From NCBI GenBank assembly GCA_946537565.1, contig CAMNFW010000086.1:1-8218 (forward strand): DNA of 8,218 bases, given 5' to 3'. This document shows, piece by piece, positions 6,027-8,218 of this stretch. Position 1 is the first letter of the stretch. The number at the start of each line of letters is the position of its first letter. Both the position numbers and the translations under genes were made by a program. Origin of the DNA: an uncultured Ruminococcus sp. Its GTDB lineage: Bacteria; Bacillota; Clostridia; Oscillospirales; Ruminococcaceae. Below the pieces are notes generated by a model. The model did no database searches and was not told where the DNA came from. It saw only the letters and a list, made by a program, of their open reading frames with translations.

Positions 6027-6055
6027 AAAAAAAGGAGCAGCTTATCACTGCTCCT
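6027..6055 (-). terminator. intrinsic terminator of the glgD-glgA operon
   Basis: On the - strand a perfect 8-bp stem AGGAGCAG / CTGCTCCT (6055-6048 with 6040-6033) with a 7-nt loop is followed by seven T (6033-6027, the first also the last stem base). The 5' arm codes for the last glgA residues and the TGA (6047-6045) lies in the loop, so the terminator overlaps the gene end. It separates the glycogen operon from the replication protein gene downstream. Confidence 0.9.
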
Positions 6056-7466
6056 GAATCATTTCTTCAAAGGTTTCTATGTATGTTTCTGCGGATGCCT
6101 GCCAGCTGTAATCGCAGCTCATTGCCCGGCGAATCAGTGAAGTCCACTCGGTCTTATCAGCAAAATCACGCCTTGCACGCTCGATTGCGTCCTGCATATC
6201 ATCGGCGTTGTAGGTTTTGAAGGTGAAGCCGTTGCCGTTTTCACCGCCGTTGTCACGAACAGAATCACGCAGTCCACCTGTCTCACGCACTATGGGTATC
6301 GTACCGTAGCGCATAGCGATCATCTGGGTAAGTCCGCAAGGCTCGCTCAGTGAGGGCATCAGGAACATATCCGAACCGGCATATATCCTGTGGGACAGCT
6401 CCGGTACAAAGCCCGTTGTCACCGATATACGGTCAGGATAGCGCCTTGACATTTCAATGAAAAAGTCCTCATAGATCTTCTCACCGCTGCCCAGCACCGC
6501 AAACTTTACACCGCTGCGTATGATCTGCTCCATTGCCTGACGCATGAGATCAATGCCCTTGTGATTGACAAACCTTGTAACTATGCCGATCAGCGGCTGT
6601 TCATCATCTGAAAGTCCCAGCTCACTAAGCAGCGCTTTTCTGCACTCAGCCTTGCCGGAGAGATTCTCAGCCGTGAAATTTGCCGGGATATTCTTATCAT
6701 TTTCAGGGTCATAGAGTTTAGTGTCGATGCCATTGAGAATGCCTTTCAGCTTGTACTGCTTGGTTACGAGGATCCTGTCGAGACCGTGTGCATACCACGG
6801 GTCGAGGATCTCCCAGGCATAGCTGGGCGAAACGGTTATCAGCTTGTCAGCTGTTTCCACCGCTCCTTTCAGCATATTAATATACCCATCGTATTCAAGT
6901 AGACCTGCATTGTATGAGGGTATGCCCATCAGCTCATTCAGCACTTCTTTGCCGTATTTCCCCTGATATTCGATATTATGGATAGTGAAGGCAGTTCTGA
7001 TGCGGTCATAACCCTGCTGGTATTTATAATACACATTGTAATATACCGGAATCAAAGCGGTCTGCCAGTCGTTGCAGCTGATAATGTCCGGAAAATACCC
7101 AACATGGCGCAGCATCTCCAGCACTGCCCGGTCAAAGAATACAAATCTCTCGCAGTCATCGTAAAAACCATAGAGACCGTCTCTTTTAAAATAGTATTCA
7201 TTGTCGATAAAAAAGTAGGTGATGCCGTCTCTTACAGCGGTATAGATCCCGCAGTACTGCTTTCGCCAGGAAACATCGACCGTGATATTTCCCAGAAACA
7301 TCATATCCTTACGCAATTCATCGGGAATCGCCTGATACAGCGGTATCACCACGCTGCAGCAGTGGCCCTTCGCACTTATCGCCTTTGGCAGCGAACCAGC
7401 CACGTCTGCAAGACCGCCAGAGGCTGCATATGGTACAGCCTCGCTGGCAGCAAATAATATTTTCAT
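6045..7466 (-). CDS. glgA: glycogen synthase (ADP-glucose, GT5 family)
   Basis: It transfers glucose from ADP-glucose to the growing alpha-1,4-glucan in bacterial glycogen synthesis. The 473-residue length is typical of GlgA. The N-terminal Rossmann domain begins MKILFAASEAVPYAASGGLADV and contains TIHNIEYQGKYG; the C-terminal domain contains NGIDTKLYDPE, GIVTRFVNHKG and SEPCGLTQMIAMRYG with the conserved Glu at about 375, then RETGGLRDSV. At position 15 the Lys of the classic KTGGL motif (Lys15 in E. coli) is Ala, giving ASGGL. I believe this occurs in other clostridial GlgA proteins, so the enzyme need not be inactive. The start at 7466 has GGCGGTGA (7478-7471) as ribosome binding site. It follows glgD by 14 nt in one operon and ends at a terminator that overlaps its stop codon. 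Confidence 0.96.
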   Translation of the reverse strand: MKILFAASEAVPYAASGGLADVAGSLPKAISAKGHCCSVVIPLYQAIPDELRKDMMFLGNITVDVSWRKQYCGIYTAVRDGITYFFIDNEYYFKRDGLYGFYDDCERFVFFDRAVLEMLRHVGYFPDIISCNDWQTALIPVYYNVYYKYQQGYDRIRTAFTIHNIEYQGKYGKEVLNELMGIPSYNAGLLEYDGYINMLKGAVETADKLITVSPSYAWEILDPWYAHGLDRILVTKQYKLKGILNGIDTKLYDPENDKNIPANFTAENLSGKAECRKALLSELGLSDDEQPLIGIVTRFVNHKGIDLMRQAMEQIIRSGVKFAVLGSGEKIYEDFFIEMSRRYPDRISVTTGFVPELSHRIYAGSDMFLMPSLSEPCGLTQMIAMRYGTIPIVRETGGLRDSVRDNGGENGNGFTFKTYNADDMQDAIERARRDFADKTEWTSLIRRAMSCDYSWQASAETYIETFEEMIQEQ

Positions 7467-7480
7467 AGCATCACCGCCGG

Positions 7481-8218
7481 TCAGATCTTTCCGTTTTTGC
7501 CGATATAAAGGGGATAAGTTTCAGAACCTGTCAATACCTTTTCGTCACTGATCTCAACGTTCTTGTCAGTAATTACTGAAGAAACGCTGCAATTTACGCC
7601 GATCTTCGTGCCCTGGAGAATGATGGAATCCTTGACAACTGTTCCCTTGCCGACCTTTACGCCACGGAAGAGGATAGAGTTTTCAACAGTTCCTTCGATC
7701 ACGCAGCCGTCTGCGATGAGTGAATTTTTGATGTTTGATTCCAGACCATATTTTGCAGGTCCATTGTCGCCGACCTTAGTGTAGACCGGCATATTCTGCT
7801 TGAAAATAGCGTTTCTCTTATTGGAATCCAGAAGGGTCATATTTGAATTGTAGTAATTCTGGATGCTGTCGATACGCATGAAAAGATCCTTATGCTCATA
7901 GCCCATGATCTTATACTCGCTGTTTCTGCTCTGGAGGATCTCACGGGTGAAGCTATAGAGATTTCTGCTGGCTGCATCGAAAACTATCTTTTTAAGGAAA
8001 TCCTTGCTGACGATCATCATATCCAGCCAGAGATTGCACTCGCCGGAGATCTGGGGGTCTACCAGCACACCGCTGAGCTGGTTATCCTTGTTGAATTCGA
8101 GGATAGTAGCGCAGTTATTCTTTTCGCTGTCATAGCTGCTCTTGCTGTAGATCAGGGTGATATCAGCCTCAGTAGTCATATGCTGCTTCAGCACAGGATT
8201 GAAGTCGATAGTTGTTAC
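7481..8218 (-). CDS. glgD: GlgD subunit of glucose-1-phosphate adenylyltransferase, C-terminal part
   Basis: The gene enters from the right edge; only the last 245 residues are in the window, and the frame stays open to 8218. The visible part begins within the nucleotidyltransferase domain (TTIDFNPVLKQH, then ADITLIY) and ends in the left-handed beta-helix domain with hexapeptide-like turns (SLIADGCVIEG, SILFRGVKVGKG, SIILQGTKIG, VITDKNVEI). Lack of the GlgC-type catalytic sequence in the conserved end and the close match to the GlgD pattern (IADGCVIEGTVENSILFRGV) point to GlgD, the partner that forms hetero-oligomers with GlgC in Firmicutes such as Bacillus subtilis. glgC would be expected upstream, outside the window. 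GlgC itself is the alternative, judged less likely. The glgA start is 14 nt beyond its stop. Confidence 0.88.
   Translation of the reverse strand, partial: VTTIDFNPVLKQHMTTEADITLIYSKSSYDSEKNNCATILEFNKDNQLSGVLVDPQISGECNLWLDMMIVSKDFLKKIVFDAASRNLYSFTREILQSRNSEYKIMGYEHKDLFMRIDSIQNYYNSNMTLLDSNKRNAIFKQNMPVYTKVGDNGPAKYGLESNIKNSLIADGCVIEGTVENSILFRGVKVGKGTVVKDSIILQGTKIGVNCSVSSVITDKNVEISDEKVLTGSETYPLYIGKNGKI

Noticed and set aside
6978..7457. 159-codon open frame on the + strand opposite glgA
   Set aside because: Antisense shadow of glgA; no domain resemblance.

Overview
The window looks like a chromosomal segment of a low-to-mid GC anaerobic Firmicute, most like the Ruminococcus/Oscillospiraceae group. 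The reasons are strong AGGAGG-type ribosome binding sites, a GlgD-type subunit of ADP-glucose pyrophosphorylase next to glgA, a Lin1244/Lin1753-type replication protein, and a GC-rich hairpin repeat between genes. The genus is an inference; no rRNA or tRNA gene is present to confirm it.

Layout. Positions 1-60 hold a GC-rich hairpin repeat cut by the window edge. On the + strand follow a P-type cation-transporting ATPase (103-2493) and a cytidylate-kinase-like protein (2623-3216). Next comes a promoter, a short leader ORF and an intrinsic terminator (3247-3498) in front of rtcB (3565-4770). A small, very basic protein gene (4781-5011) follows rtcB closely, and an intrinsic terminator lies inside its coding sequence. 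On the - strand, convergent with these, are a Lin1244/Lin1753-type phage or plasmid replication protein with its own promoter (5063-5863) and the glycogen operon end glgD-glgA (glgD runs off the right edge; glgA 6045-7466), closed by a terminator that overlaps the glgA stop codon.

The most interesting part is 3247-4962. The leader has the four-segment design of a ribosome-mediated attenuator: segment 1 (ribosome binding site of the leader ORF) can pair with segment 2 (end of the leader ORF), segment 2 with segment 3 (5' arm of the terminator), and segment 3 with segment 4 (3' arm). This would make expression of the RNA ligase RtcB depend on ribosomes stalling in the leader. The small gene behind rtcB has the architecture of the ribosome-rescue factors ArfA and BrfA: a short basic protein whose message is terminated before its stop codon, so that the product is made from a non-stop mRNA. 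Together they suggest an RNA-repair plus ribosome-rescue operon induced by translation trouble, parallel in logic to the known RtcB-PrfH pairing. The RNA structures are read directly from the sequence; the functional links are inference.

The glycogen genes are ordinary: GlgD is the regulatory-type partner of GlgC in ADP-glucose synthesis, and GlgA uses ADP-glucose to extend alpha-1,4-glucan.
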